Position numbers and translations under genes: made by a program. Under the pieces are notes generated by a model. The model made no database searches, was not told where the DNA came from, and saw nothing but the letters and a program-made list of their open reading frames with translations. Of a stretch of DNA of 64,000 bases, positions 63,562 through 64,000 are shown one piece after another (positions within the stretch are counted from its first letter, which is position 1; every line of letters starts with the position of its first letter). Source of the stretch: Symbiodinium natans (Eukaryota; Sar; Dinophyceae; Suessiales; Symbiodiniaceae); assembly GCA_905221605.1 (NCBI GenBank), contig CAJNDS010002391.1:248001-312000 (forward strand). Reading direction: 5' to 3'.

Positions 63562-64000
63562 GTTTGAGTTCAAATGCTGGATTCCACAGTTTTGTTCACA
63601 CCAAAGAGATTCAGGCGCAATATCTCCAAGCCGGAACGCCTATACAGAACCTTCACATCGGGCAGGATTCTGATGCCTTGATCTCTGGCTTCCGGCAGAT
63701 GTTGCAGCGCGGCTGGCACTGCTGAAAATCCCAAACAGCGTCGCAACCCATGAGAGTCGAGCGAGGGATGAAGCTCTGCCCTCCTTTCGCCGCAAAACCC
63801 TTCCACGTCCCCAACGGGCAAGAGAAGTAACATCAGCACAAGACCGAATATCCGATTACAATAGCAAACATAGCGATACCTGTCAGGGTCCCGACTGGGT
63901 GGCCAAAGTATTCTCGAAGCCAAAACGACGGTCGGCCCAACAGTCGACAGCAGAACGAGTAGGGTCGGTCCAATGTAGAGCTTCGCTGGTCCCTACAACG

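Noticed and set aside
1-64000. CRISPR arrays, bacterial operons, ribosome-binding sites
   Set aside because: The window is eukaryotic; the tandem repeats present have no spacers and are minisatellites.

Overview
The window looks like nuclear DNA of a dinoflagellate. The evidence is: (i) a 34-kb gene broken into nearly 40 tiny exons whose introns start with GC, GA or GT and end AG|G; (ii) an internal piece of mitochondrial cytochrome b (cob), one of the three proteins dinoflagellate mitochondria encode; (iii) a retrotransposon LTR containing almost all of the dinoflagellate spliced-leader sequence; and (iv) many degenerate TTTAGGG telomere-like runs and long poly-C/poly-G tracts in introns. 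I cannot assign a genus.

Layout. 1-6.5 kb holds no gene I can recognise. A complete-looking arylsulfatase gene runs on the + strand from 6.56 kb to a stop at 40.8 kb, with the formylglycine motif CSPTR and all expected metal and catalytic motifs spread over the exons. One of its introns is 16.4 kb long (13822-30183). It contains a ~0.4-kb nuclear copy of mitochondrial cob lying only a few bases after the exon end, an (ATATAC)n microsatellite, and a 14,810-bp LTR retrotransposon with two 296-bp LTRs that are identical by eye and a 4-bp target duplication (ATGC). The 3' end of the arylsulfatase gene with its downstream flank (39.16-43.6 kb) is duplicated 11 kb further on (50.12-54.0 kb). Between the copies lies a two-exon gene for an unidentified multi-pass membrane protein (44.6-49.1 kb). 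A non-LTR retrotransposon (endonuclease-RT-C2H2 fingers, plus a small second ORF) occupies about 55.3-59.7 kb. Exons of another unidentified + strand gene appear at 61.76 and 63.45 kb.

The most unusual system is the LTR element at 14747-29556. It has Ty3/gypsy-type Gag, protease, RNase H and DD35E integrase, but the reverse transcriptase is split and permuted. The thumb/connection and RNase H lie before the integrase, while the fingers and palm (FVDA, YVDD) lie after it. Downstream of Pol it carries 4.7 kb of accessory coding sequence. This encodes a Tpt1/KptA-type RNA 2'-phosphotransferase behind a possible myristoylation site, C2H2 and RanBP2 zinc fingers, a transmembrane helix, a SWIM zinc finger and a single-HKD phospholipase-D-type nuclease. 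A ~22-nt hairpin motif with compensatory base changes recurs at least nine times along the element. The LTRs contain a spliced-leader relic. The coding region changes frame four times although the LTRs look freshly copied, so either frameshifting, trans-complementation or assembly indels must be involved.

Reading-frame joins, domain calls and exon borders were made by eye; no alignment or database search was run.
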